NCBI GenBank assembly: GCA_950295325.1
Contig: OX485803.1
Coordinates: 38,081,554-38,145,553, forward strand
DNA from: Polytrichum commune
Taxonomy: Eukaryota > Streptophyta > Polytrichopsida > Polytrichales > Polytrichaceae
Length of the DNA stretch: 64,000 nucleotides
Direction: 5' to 3'
Position numbers and translations under genes: made by a program. This document shows, piece by piece, positions 39,139-50,799 of this stretch. Under the pieces are notes generated by a model that saw only the letters and a program-made list of their open reading frames with translations, was not told the origin of the DNA and searched no databases. Positions within the stretch are counted from its first letter, which is position 1, and each line of letters starts with the position of its first letter.

Positions 39139-39891
39139 GGGTTCATTTTTCGTCGGTACCAATATTGACCTAACTAGGATGGCGGTAGTGTGGCCCTTAC
39201 CGTATTTGGTGGAAATGCCCTAACATGTTGCATACCATGGAATTATTGACTTCTCCATCATTTTTACAATATATTTATAACCATGATTAGCATAGATAAT
39301 GAATAGGGAGCATAGAACCGGCCGCTAGTTACAAATGAATTGGTTGAGTTTGAGAGATGACCAATTGAAGTTCAAGAACTTTAGGAAAATCGCCGATCAA
39401 TCTAGAGGAATCTATATAACATACCTCAAATCAATATAGAGGAACCGAAAGATCACAACATACATGTAACCGGTTGGACTAGGATTTTGACCGATTGTGC
39501 CCAAAAATCTCTCCGGACATTGAGTGAAGAAAATTAAGAAGCCACCAACACCGTCGGTTTGAACTAATACCGGATACGCGAGCTAATCACAACAAATAAC
39601 ATCGAATGGATCACTGTGTGCCATGTGGGTGAAAAGAATAATGTGGAGCAAGAGTGAGAATTGCGTACTCCAGGGGCTTACGTTAAGTCCCAAAATGGGC
39701 CGGCTAATCCTTGTAAGTACTTTAATTAGGTCCATGGGTGCGCCTTACAGTGGGCTAACTTCAAGGGTGAAAGACTACTTAACTTAATCATTTCCTCCAC
39801 TTGCAATCATGATGCAAATAGCACTCTATGTACATGGATGTAGTAGACCTCGTGCCTCTATGAACTACAGTTTTATACATCAGAGAACTAA

Positions 39892-40439
39892 GGGCCAAGT
39901 TCCATGTGCCGGTCCCGGCCCGTTTTTTAAATGGGTGAGAAACGGGTGACATCATCCAAAAAATGGGTGATGTCACCCATTTTATGGAGGGGTACTTCTA
40001 TGTGGGGTGCCGGTTTTTTCGGATTTCCTACTTTTTAACTAAACTTGGTGAGTGATAAGACTTGACACTTTATGAAGGTCACCGGCAATGAAGGTCATCT
40101 AGATTCTAAAAACATCATAAAATACATGTTCTCTAGGAGTACTCCTCAAAAGAAGAGAGTAGAAGAACAAAGTGGCCTTTAGTATCCAAGGGTGTACCCT
40201 AGGTGACCGGACGATCCGGTCACCGGAGCTTTCTAACCGGCACATGTCCTTCTTGTGACCGTTAGGACCGCCGGTCCTTTGGCACCCGTTCTTGCACAAC
40301 ACAAAATGTGGGACACCCATCCATGGGGGGTGCCGGTCCTTGGGTGGGAGGGATGGGCACATGGCACCACCCTCTTTTCACTGGCCCACCCATTTATTTT
40401 GAAAAAAATAGACCGGGACCGGCACATGGAACTTGGCCC
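39892..40439. mobile_element. Harbinger-like MITE with perfect 27-bp inverted termini and TAA duplication
   Basis: The left 27 bp (39892-39918, starting GGGCCAAGTTCCATGTGCCG) are the exact reverse complement of the right 27 bp (40413-40439). TAA flanks both sides (39889-39891 and 40440-40442). The 548-bp interior has no transposase frame and contains several GGTCACCGG-like and GACACCC-like phrases. Perfect termini suggest recent movement. Confidence 0.8.
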
Positions 40440-40442
40440 TAA

Positions 40443-42017
40443 GCCTCCACAGATAGGTAAAAGCATTATTTCTCGGCATGAACTGGTTTTCATTGCAAGA
40501 ATGCACAAATACAGTCACTGAGGGACTGTTTACACCATGGACTCATTAAAAAAATGCAGGGGCCCATGGCAATTGCCCTTTCATCTCCCTCATGGGAGTT
40601 ACTTCCATTTTGACCCTTCAGTGGTCATGCCTCTTCGTCAATGGCTTTAAAATATGGCCTTATTGTCGTCTGTTCATCTTCACTCCCCTCCCACATGGTA
40701 AGTGATTATCTGGCAGCTTATTGCCTGCTCAATCCTCGTCCAATCACATTTCACTTATTGCTTTCAAACACTCAGACTTCACTACATGGCCATTTGCCAA
40801 GAATCTGACACTCTTTCACATAATCGACAACTTCCTTGCTTGTGTGTCCGCTCTCGGACTTCGCAACCTATTGCCCTTCTGGCACATAACTATGTCTCTA
40901 CCTCAGAAAGACTTTTGCCTCAACAGGCTTTGCATTCTCTGCGTCTCTAATTCGATCACACTTCTCTCTCTCGACCTATTGCCATAATGTCTTGGGATAT
41001 ACTTGCCCTCGCGGCTATCTTTCAGATCAAAACATACACACTATATTGCTTGCCATTACTATGGACAACTCAAGACAACTCGCTTTGGTACCGGATGACT
41101 ACGTCTACATCACAATCACATTGCACACACACAAGACTATCGCTCATTGAAATAATGCTTCACTCGTATTCAAATGTAATATTGCCAGAGATTGTTACTT
41201 CTCCTTCTCGGAGACAGACTAATTGCTCTCAGCCTCAATCATTGAGGTTTGATGCAGCTACAAGTCCATTGCTTCTGTGAGACTACGTCTAATTCTATAC
41301 TTTGAAAATATCTTGCCTGCTCCTTGCTCACCTCCTCCTTATGACGATGAAGGGGGAGGAGTCGGTTAGAGGTTGTAACCGCTTCCTAATGATGATAGCC
41401 TCCAACTACTGCTTCCGACATCTTGCAGAGTCTATTCGCCAGATGAATATCATCAAAATTCAAAAATTGCCTTACTTGTCTAGGCGATAGCCAAAAATTG
41501 GTCTTACATATCTCTTAATTAGTAAATCCCCTTGTCTCAAGCTTTTGATTACGTAGATAGGAAACTTTACTCACTATTTTGTTTACATAAACGCAAATAG
41601 CACTAAGACCAAAATGTCAAAGTCGAGGCACGGGCAAGGTACTTACTTAGCTACCATAGTTTCTAGACTCTACCACTTGAACGGTCCACAAGGGATAGTA
41701 CTTTCAAATTTTGCACACGGGCAATATATTTTATCAAGACAACCTCTCAAAGCCTCACATCAAGAAGCTACTCCCATCATCCATGATTCACTAAAAATTA
41801 AGACCCAACTTTTATAAACCATGTTGAAGGTGGGGCAATAGATTGCTCGTAGTCATAGAAATGTAATACTAGACATAAGGAGGTTGGAATAAGCCTACAA
41901 GGCTAGTCCATAATGGGAGAAGAGTTATTCCATGTTGTTTGTGAGAATCAAGTTGAAATGAGCAATAAAGGGAAAGGCAAGGAGTGAGGATGACCATCTC
42001 ACTCCAAGCATTGATCA
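40443..42017. other. Intergenic DNA, no gene recognised
   Basis: Short plus-strand frames at 40702-41490 have no recognisable domain. A GGGACTGTTTACACCATGGA phrase at about 40522 resembles the end of the 24035-24603 element family and may be a broken copy. Confidence 0.4.
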
Positions 42018-42025
42018 TATGCCTT

Positions 42026-42435
42026 CACGGGGAGGTCACTTCATTGTCAAGTTGACACCATGTGCGGACAAAGTTTGCTACCCCTATATTACATGCCATG
42101 TATAATTTTAAAATTTATGATATTTTTTCTACATATACATAACCATTGATAGTATCTTTTGTATACTTTTTTGAAATTTTTAGTCATCTTTATTTTTTTT
42201 AGTAATTTTTTTAGTTCAATTATGTGTCATTCTAGTTAGAAATGGTATGTTTTATGAAAAAAACAAATCATCAAATTTAGTTACCATTTTTAACTATGTC
42301 ATAGGTACTGTGTATATTTACTCATGAAAAAAATTTGATAAAATTTTGACCCATTTTGGTGGTGCAAATTACCAAAAGAAGATTTTTTTTGGTCGCACAT
42401 GGTGTTCAACTTGACAATGGAGTGATCTACCCGTG
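42026..42435 (+). mobile_element. hAT-type MITE, copy A, with perfect 8-bp target duplication
   Basis: The 410-bp element starts CACGGGGAGGTCACTTCATT and ends GGAGTGATCTACCCGTG. The inverted termini match over about 45 bp with a few differences. TATGCCTT flanks it on both sides exactly (42018-42025 and 42436-42443). An 8-bp duplication is the signature of hAT elements. The interior is A+T-rich and non-coding. An inverted copy lies at 61416-61836. Confidence 0.88.
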
Positions 42436-42860
42436 TATGCCTTAGTGTATGTGTTTTAGCTTGTGCAATCTCATTTCTAGTCCTGTTGAGTTCCAATAAA
42501 CTAAATGTAAAAGATACAACTATTTCACTTACCGTGCACCCCTTTGACCCATCCTAGACTATAGATAACTAAAGTCACCCCACAAAGGTAGTAAATATAC
42601 AAATTTACCACTTCCTACCTTTCCCCACTTGTTTACACCTTCCTACTCTATCTATCCCTTTCCACTATTAATATTGCTACTTACCTTCAAGTCCTATCAA
42701 CATTCACCAAAAAATTATGATAGTGACTATAGATGGGAGCTAGTGGTAGCTAATGATAATGGAAAAGACATCTCATGACAACACAATTTCACTCTATTCA
42801 CTCTAAGAAACCTTCATCTTCCCGGAGTAAAGTTATTTCATGAGCGGACCTTGTAAGCCT

Positions 42861-42988
42861 ATTTTAATGGGTGTATGTGTATATATAGAGACAACCTACA
42901 TATTTTATGGGCGGCCCAAGATTTATTTTAATGGGTGTATGTGTATATATAGAGACAACCTACATATTTTATGGGCGGCCCAAGATTT
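42861..42988. repeat. Perfect tandem duplication of 64 bp
   Basis: The unit starting ATTTTAATGGGTGTATGTGT is present twice without a difference (42861-42924 and 42925-42988). Complete identity points to a recent duplication. Confidence 0.95.
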
Positions 42989-42999
42989 ATTTTTAGTGT

Positions 43000-44890
43000 T
43001 TATGCTCGAGAAAAATCTCACCATGCATGTACAAATATTGACATTTTGGGCTACCTAATAGAATTCAAAAGGATTATATTTTTGACCTACCATAATCTCT
43101 CGATAAATTACAAACCATGGTTTCTGATGACCAAGCCCATCAAGCATACCTTAGCCCCTAAGGTGAGACTCCATCTCATGGCTATGGGCTCCTTCTTCCA
43201 TAAAGGTCCCTAACAAAAATGAGGTTCATGAGGCCATTAACAAAAGAACTATATCTCTTATGGTAGATTAAATAATATGAATAGAATCTTTGTAGAGTTA
43301 GGATTGGTCTAAGAAAGTTCTAGCTATCTACATGTCAGACATTGGAAAAGTATATTGAAGTTGTTCGTGTTGGTATTTTTGACAACCCTAATTGCTTAAA
43401 GAAGAAAACAACCACCTTGGTCTCTGCGGGTAATGCAAGTGAGGTGGAAGTGGAAGGTTGGCCATTGTTGGCCACATCCTCCAAGGTCACATCGACATGT
43501 TTGGCACACGTGCATGTGAGGTAGCTCTGGTAGACTTGGCCGTTGGCGACCAATCCTTTAGAGCCACTAGATATGTTTGGCAACTTTGCAAGTGAGGTAG
43601 GTGTGGTAGACTTGGCCGTTGACAACCAAAACCTAGAGGCTAAAAACAAGAAAAGAAAAGAAAAGAAAAGAATGGTGACTACTATAAACAAACATGTTTT
43701 GAATAGACAATTCAAATTCCAAATTCAAATCTAAGCTTTGATAGGGAGTTATAACATGTTAATTTATTGCTCAAAAACATATTACATATAGTAGAAATAT
43801 GGTATCATGTATTTCAAATTGTTTTTATTGTTGACACAATGATAAATTAGTACCCTCTTCCATCTAAGGCGATCTAAACAATAGGATCACAACTAAGAAG
43901 CTTATGCATAGAGGCATGAACCCAAGTGTTATTGTGGATGAATTCATCCTTATCTTCGTCTACATGCAAGACCAACAAAAACAAATTGTACATGTGTTTA
44001 CATGGTATGTTTCCCCAATATTGGTGTTGAGCACTTTGAGGAAGGATATGCGTGAGTATTTGGGGTATTTGTTACTATAACATGGTGACGCTTGTCAAGG
44101 GTAGTGTTCTCCTGGTTGAAAACGACATAGATCGTCTCATTGGATGCAAAAGTCAAGTCCACCTTCTACTTAAATACCATCAAAAATGACTAAGCAAGTG
44201 ACATGTGTTGGTAATGGGGTTTTGTAGCTGGACTATAGCAGATGGCCTTCCCATCATGAGCAATTGGGTGCTATGTACTAGGACTATATCGAGGGACAAC
44301 ATTGACAAACAACATGGAAATTTCTGTAACAAGCTAACCCAAATCCAACGCCTTCCAATATGGAGGCCTTTCCAATTATCAAATAAATATTTATTTTCAC
44401 AGGCCAAACATTTGGCATTGGGGGTTTGGCTTGAACGCCATACTTAGTTTGGCCACCCACACACCGCCTTTGGTCACCATGACAAACAAAAACGTCTTGT
44501 AAACCAATTCCTTCATGTTCTTTGACCTAAAGAGGCCCTTGTAGCATGGTGGCGGGGTTGAAGTACCAATTTTAGCCTTACATGAGGAAACACCTCTTGT
44601 GTGAAATGCAATGCAAACAATTATTAAAGTGGCCAACATGTGTGTAATGTGCCATAGATTTTGTTGTGCATTCATCTCCACAATTGATCCTTGTTGGCAG
44701 GGGACATGACGGGAAGATTTTTGGGGACACTAAGATTTGCCGGATCTAGTTTATCAAGTTTGTTTTTTGCACCCAAATTGTCATTAAATCTACACTTGTT
44801 TCTTCTTATATGTATTTATCCTTCCAAATGGGGCTCTCTTTCATGAAATTTTATAGTGTACCTATCAATATCTTTTGCAAGTACCACAAG
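43000..44890. other. Intergenic DNA, no gene recognised
   Basis: It contains an (AAAAG)n run near 43648-43670 and a local duplication of AGGTAGNTGTGGTAGACTTGGCCGTTG-type sequence at about 43520 and 43595. Minus-strand frames at 43335-43715 and 44180-44681 resemble no protein I know. Confidence 0.4.
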
Positions 44891-44900
44891 GAATACCGTA

Positions 44901-45833
44901 GGTTCATAGCTGGTTCGACACATGTTAGCCGAATAATTAATTAAATTTCAAAAAGTCGGTTCGGCACCTAAAAATAGAATATTCATATTTTCGGCAATTT
45001 TCTCTTTTAATTTTAAAATTTTGGCTTAAATTCATTTTCTATCTTTTATTTAAGCTTATATCTTGTACATCTCTCTTGCATTGAATGACAAGTAAGATGT
45101 GAGTGAAGAGTTGAGAATGCTCTGTGCTTTATGCAAGTAGAGTGGAGTTGTGTTCAACAATGCATATGGGATATGTAAACTTTGAGGTGAAGCACCGAGT
45201 TAGACTTCATTTTTATAACACGCATAACTTTTGCATAAGGTCTTCAAATGGCATAAAATTTGTTGGAGGTGAAAGATTACTTGATTTCTAAACTTTTCTT
45301 AGACCAACAAAATTCCAAAAAAGTTGATCTTCTATGCACAAATGAGCTCCGAAAAACTGTTATGAACGCATTTTAATTTTTTTGATCTTTACACGGCTGC
45401 AATGTTTTGTCCATATCTTTTGCATAAAGACTTATTTTGACACAAAACTTGTTGGAGGTGGAAGAAGGATTGATTTCTCAACTTTTGTTAGTTGGACAAA
45501 ATTCTATAAAACTTCATCTTCTATGCTCAATTGGACTCCAAAAATTTGTGTACAACACATTTGAAAAACCTCACCTAGAGTCTTGCTACTTCTTAACCCA
45601 TATTCTTTGTGGACTAATGTAAGTGAGCTTGATTACAAAAGGAGCACCTTCTCTCTTTCAAAATTCACATATGCTTCCACTGTAAGTAAAACTCTAGTGA
45701 GAAGTAAAAATTTCTTACTTTTTGGAAATTTTGAAAAATAATTAATTTCATATTCGGCAAAAAATGCCAATAATATTCCAAAATTTTCGGCATCTATTTT
45801 TAGAATTATTTTATGTCGAACCAGCTATGAACC
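44901..45833. mobile_element. TA-flanked element with perfect 20-bp inverted termini
   Basis: GGTTCATAGCTGGTTCGACA at 44901-44920 is the exact reverse complement of 45814-45833. TA lies on both sides, as in Tc1/mariner-type insertion, although TA could also be part of the terminus. TTCGGCA phrases recur inside both ends. The middle holds a degenerate duplication of about 190 bp (GTTGGAGGTG(A/G)AAGA-type phrases near 45264 and 45450). No transposase frame was found in the 933 bp. Confidence 0.7.
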
Positions 45834-45839
45834 TAGGGT

Positions 45840-48800
45840 AGACGACGTCTAGGTACCCAAAGCAACAACTTCATCTGATTTGGATCCCTTCTAGTCCTCC
45901 TTCTTGGAACTTCAAGTACACCGACTGTTGAAGGAATGCTTTGGCCAAGTCGTCAAGAATTACCTTGAGGCTATTTGATGAGGTCCACCCCAAAGCATCT
46001 CCAATATTGTTCATCTTGAAGAGGTACACAACTTGTGACCTTGCCCAAGGAAGGAGCTATCATGGATGTAGTCCACCTTGTTGGTGCGCTTGAACTCTAG
46101 AATATGATCAATGTTGCCATTCTATGCATATTGAGACTTGAAAAATGTGACATGGTTGCAAACATCAGGAGACACAACTATCCTAAGTTAGGACAAGAAA
46201 TCGGCGTGGCCTTTCACGTCAAAATGTCAACATTGTGTTTCTCATCTCCCATAATCTCAATGCACATTCATGTCTTCTCAACAACAAGAGCAATGGCCAA
46301 AATCTTGGCATGTGAGATTCGTTGGACATCTTCTCTCATCAACTATGCAACATGATGATTCTGAACACCCAAATGGACACATGCCCTATTTACAAATGTA
46401 ATGAACGATGTAGAGCATTCTAGTAGTGTATGGGCTTACACACTCAAGCGTAGTCAAACAATGCTTACAAGCAAGAGTTGATATATTTTGATCCTTGGAT
46501 CCACTTTGTGGTAAAACCCATCCATAACGTCATGTTTGGTGAGTTGTGGGATTCCAAGTATCATAGTTGCAGGAACTATTGCCACACACCCATGGATGTC
46601 CAAAGTGTTGGAAATCGATATCGTAGATCTGAGATGACAACTCTCATTGTTTTTGGCATTTGACAAAAGTCTTGGGAATAACTTAGGAAGCGTGCATGAG
46701 CCACCTCTAAAGCACGTTAAAAATCAGATAAATTTGGAACCAACTTTTGGGTGCCCAAAATATTGGAGAATTTAGTCTTGGTGTTGAGACAAATGTGTTG
46801 TTGTTGTTGTTTTTTTTTTTTGGTTTTTTTTTTGGGGGGGGTCTTTTTGGACATCATGTGTAGGTGTTACAAAAACCCTAGAAAAAATCCGCTAGAGTAG
46901 TTTGTAGGCTTTGTAACATGCTTTAAGATTTGCAACCAACTCTTTGCTGCCCAAGAGTTGCAAATATCTAGTTTGGCACCATGCTAGTGGCTAAAGGTGG
47001 CATTACTTTCGTCCCAAAATCTTGGCAGTCCTTGACACAAGATTGGTTTCTCAAACTAGGAGGAGCATGCTACAATTTGGGCAGACTCATCTTGGGGGGT
47101 GGAAACTTCATACCGCATATGAGTTAATGTGAATGTAGCAAGAGTATTAGTGGTACATAGTATGCATAAGGGAGTGGTGTTATTTTTCTTTAGTGTGTAA
47201 ATTTAAGAAGGCTATTAAAATTTTGAAATAAAGGTAGATATACAAAAGGGGGGGGGGGCTAAGGCTTATAGGAAAAAAATGATAATAGATGTGTTAGAGT
47301 CATCCAATTTACATTTTCATTTGTTGTTGTCATATGGCAATTGTCCCAATAACTACCCTATTCATTCTTGTTAGGGTTTGCATTTAGGTTCTAGGTTCTT
47401 ACAAAGTCTTGGAGCACTCATCAACTCCCTTGAGTTTTGCCCTCCAGTTTGTGGTTGAGATACTATTCTCTTGTCTTCAATTGTTTGGTGCAATCGTCGA
47501 GTTATATCCTATGGATGAAAAAGTGTTCAATGTCGACTTTCTCATTGGAAAGTGAAAGTGGATCATATATGTAATAAAGGCCTATTATTTCATGATTTAT
47601 GTTTTTGTATGTGTAGTGGAGGCATTTATTACATTATAATGAGAGCTTCATATAAATACATGAGTCCATTCTCTACCGTACTACTAGTATTTGAACCCCG
47701 TGGCCCAGGAAGGGAGCTCTATATTTATCAATTTATTTATTTATTTATTGGATTTTACATGTCAAGCCTTCATGTCTCTTCTTTTTACTTTTTACTTTTT
47801 ATTTTTTGTACAATTGGTGGTATTCATCCACAAATTTCATGCAAAAATGCCCTCCTTTTATCCAAAAAATTTGAATTAATCATACATGTCAAGCTTTCAT
47901 ATCCACTTCTCTTTTACTTTTCAAAAGACTTGACATGTAGAATTAAAGACCAACTTCAACTTATTTAATAGTTTTGTTGAGTTTAACTTTATGGTATTTA
48001 TGTCACTTACTAGATGGGGTTATGCAATGCTCCAACATTTTGCTAAGAATGTAAGTTTTCATGAAGTAAAGGCCATACAACCATTTTGGTGAAACATAAA
48101 TCTATAATAAGGAATCATGACCTTGCATAATTCCAAATAGTAAGTGACATTATATATCATAAACAATGTATCATTCAACTTATTATGTGTAGGTTGCAAG
48201 TTGTACCTATACATTCAAAAGTCTCTTAGTTACACAAAACATGCCAGGAAGTTTAAATCGATTGAGAATAGCATGGTTGGAATGCTTTTAGAATTTTCTT
48301 CATAGGAGCTTTATCCTCCACAAGAAGTTCAAAGTATCATTGACAAACATCAATTTGAAAATGAATATTCCATTGTTTTGAATTTTAATTTGAATATGTA
48401 TATATTGAATGATGTAGTCACCGAGCCAGTGTCCGACACATGCCATCCCTAGTTGGAGACGCTCCATTAGTTTTGAGGGTTCCAATTGGAATGAAAATGG
48501 TCTTCAACTTGTTGGGAACATGCCTTTCATTCGATTCACACATACGCCTAGAGCCCATAAGAATTAATGTTGTGCATGAATCTAGGTTCAACCCATGTGT
48601 CAATTAGGATATGTATACACATATCAAATACCAAACCCGACCCATATCACATGGCCAATGATGTGTGTCCCCATAAACTCGACCATTAAGAAGGTGAATA
48701 ACAAGAAGTTACGCTAAATATGATATTTAGTGTCACTTGCTATTTGGAATTACATAACACCATAAGTGTTTACTGTACATCTCATTTTTTACCAACAAAA

Positions 48801-49370
48801 GGTTGAATTGGATATTTGGACATTATAGAACATGAACATCTTTACTATGAGCATTTAGGTTTTCAATGAAGACATTTCTTAAACTTTATTTCATTCAAAA
48901 GAGGGGCAATATACCTACTCAAATCAACTCACAAATCTTGAAACCGTTATTTTGTGCTTTTTGGGGAAGCTTTACAATTTGAGGCAACAATGCCACAACT
49001 GCGCACCCTTAACACATATATCCAACTTAAAATTCCAATGGTGGATGTTTAGGATATGTTGTATTGAGTGTCATGTAAATTTTCATATGAATTAGGAATG
49101 TTGCTAAAGTTGAGGTGCATGGAAAGGATGGGGATTTTTCCCGTGGCTGGAACTGTCATCCAATCATAGACAAAAAGCATTGCTCCTCCATGTATAAAAG
49201 ATATACATAGTAAACCAGAGACGGTGAGTCCTTGTTTGTAATCAGTTACAATTTACAAACTCCCCTTAATCTACTTTTATGGGAGCCCATGGATTGGCTT
49301 ATGGGTTAGTAAATTTGGGGTCGTCTTCTCATTCTCTAGAATATCAAAGTACATATGTAGTATGTTTGTT
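45840..49370. other. Intergenic DNA, no gene recognised
   Basis: Low-complexity T and G runs lie at about 46800-46845 and a G run at 47250. Open frames at 46104-46355, 46454-46666 and 47552-47968 are not recognised. The segment from about 48713 (CTAAATATGATATTTAGTG) resembles the start of the 24796 element. Confidence 0.4.
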
Positions 49371-49774
49371 ACTCCATTAATGGCCGGTTTACACTATGGA
49401 CCATGAAGTCGGACCATGGAAGATGGTCTTTGTCAATGGTCTGAGTTCATGGTCCGACTTCTTAAAAAAATTGTATTGAAAGCCTTGGGCCTCTTACTAG
49501 GTGTAAACCGAATGTGGGCCACGAAGAATGACCATGCACCAAAAAGTGAAGGTGTTGATTTTTTTAATACATGCCCAAAAGGGTAGTTTTGGAAAAAAAA
49601 AATTCAAGTTTGACCATTCTCTTGTCTTCTCTTGGGCTTCACTTGTCTTCCATTGTTAAATGTGTCAAAGATGTGGCTTGCAAATCTTCTCACAACAATT
49701 TTTACAAAAAAATGAGCGAAATTCAATTTGTACATGTTCAATGTCATTTACATGTGACATGTACCTTGTGTTGT

Positions 49775-50100
49775 CACTACACTAAATAAGATATTTAGTG
49801 TTTGATTATGTTTAATGTTGTTACCACCCTTCCTTGCTCAACACTAATTTTCAATTCTTTGATAATTAATATTAGAAGATTTGCTAGAAGATATGTTGGA
49901 ATTTTCCTTTTATCATTTTTATTTATTTTTATATTCTCACTAACACTAAATTCAAACATGTAAGTTCCACATATTACCATAGTTGATATTTAGTGTTTGA
50001 TTTTACATTTTATGTTACTTACTTTCACAGGGTTATTGATATTTAGTGTATGCATTCGTATTTAGTGTATCAAAAAATAAATATCCTATTTAGTATAGTA
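49775..50100. mobile_element. MITE with CACTACACTAAATA termini, copy 2 (nested)
   Basis: It starts CACTACACTAAATAAGATAT and ends TTTAGTATAGTA, a reverse complement with one change. It is 326 bp and clearly related to 38835-39138. Its more altered ends suggest it is the older of the two, or that it was already diverged when it entered the host element. Confidence 0.7.
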
Positions 50101-50115
50101 GAAAACTATGCAAAA

Positions 50116-50152
50116 AAAAGAACCGCAATCGTTTTCCCATTGCGGTTCTTTT
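50116..50152. other. Perfect 14-bp hairpin
   Basis: AAAAGAACCGCAAT (50116-50129) pairs exactly with ATTGCGGTTCTTTT (50139-50152) around a 9-base loop. It lies directly after the nested MITE. Confidence 0.85.
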
Positions 50153-50239
50153 GACCACCCTGATCTACAGTCATTAAAGAACTACAGATTTTTCTTTTTC
50201 GTTTTGCAAGTGTCATTTTTACAAATTTTGGGGGTGTAT

Positions 50240-50286
50240 AATATACCGTTGGAAAGGTATTTTCAAGACCTTTCCAACGGTATATT
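50240..50286. other. Perfect 19-bp hairpin, extended stem
   Basis: AATATACCGTTGGAAAGGT (50240-50258) pairs exactly with 50268-50286 around the loop ATTTTCAAG. Imperfect pairing continues outward through GGGGGTGTAT and ACAAGCCCCC, giving a stem near 35-40 bp. Such stems in MITE-like elements can feed small-RNA pathways; that is inference. Confidence 0.85.
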
Positions 50287-50799
50287 ACAAGCCCCCAATT
50301 TCCAAACATTGCAGTTGGTAGACCAAAAAAACAAATCTGCACTTGAATTCTTGAGTTCTAGATGTCCCATATTGTTTGGTGAAACACATGGGAGCCGGAC
50401 TTAAGGTGTACATGACACCTGCTATTGTTTGGTGAAACACATGGTTTAAGGGGTAGTGCAAGGTAGTAATGGTATGTTTCATGGGTGATGATATAATTAG
50501 GGCACGTAGAGGGTTGACTCAGTGGAAGTTTATTAAAATGTCATTTCCTTGACATGGGCACTTGCCTTTTTATTACGAGACCACCTTCCTTGCCTCTCTC
50601 ACTGCAAAACCCGTTGGATCATGTCAGTGCATTTATTAAGTGTTAAAAATTACATTTTGGGGACCTCGACCTACATGGTCCCTCTGCCATTTTTTCCTTA
50701 GTGTAAACCGAAGTTGTCCCAGGACAACTTTAACAGCCAATCAATTGCCTTGCAGAGCCCTGGTCCAACTTCATGGTTTATAGTGTAAACCGGCCCTAC

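Larger units (their letters stand above)
49381..50796. mobile_element. Larger Harbinger-like element carrying a nested MITE
   Basis: The left end reads TGGCCGGTTTACACTATGGA, then CCATGAAGTCGGACCA. The reversed right end reads GGGCCGGTTTACACTATAAA, then CCATGAAGTTGGACCA. Flanks are TAA on the left and TAC on the right, so a target duplication is only partial. Its left part is the inverse of sequence within 24035-24603. The MITE at 49775-50100 is inserted inside it, and two strong hairpins follow at 50116-50152 and 50240-50286. No transposase frame was seen. Confidence 0.65.

Noticed and set aside
47552-47968. 138-codon plus-strand frame with hydrophobic runs, possible membrane protein
   Set aside because: It is a product of T-rich low-complexity DNA, with no conserved motif, no splice context and no gene neighbours.
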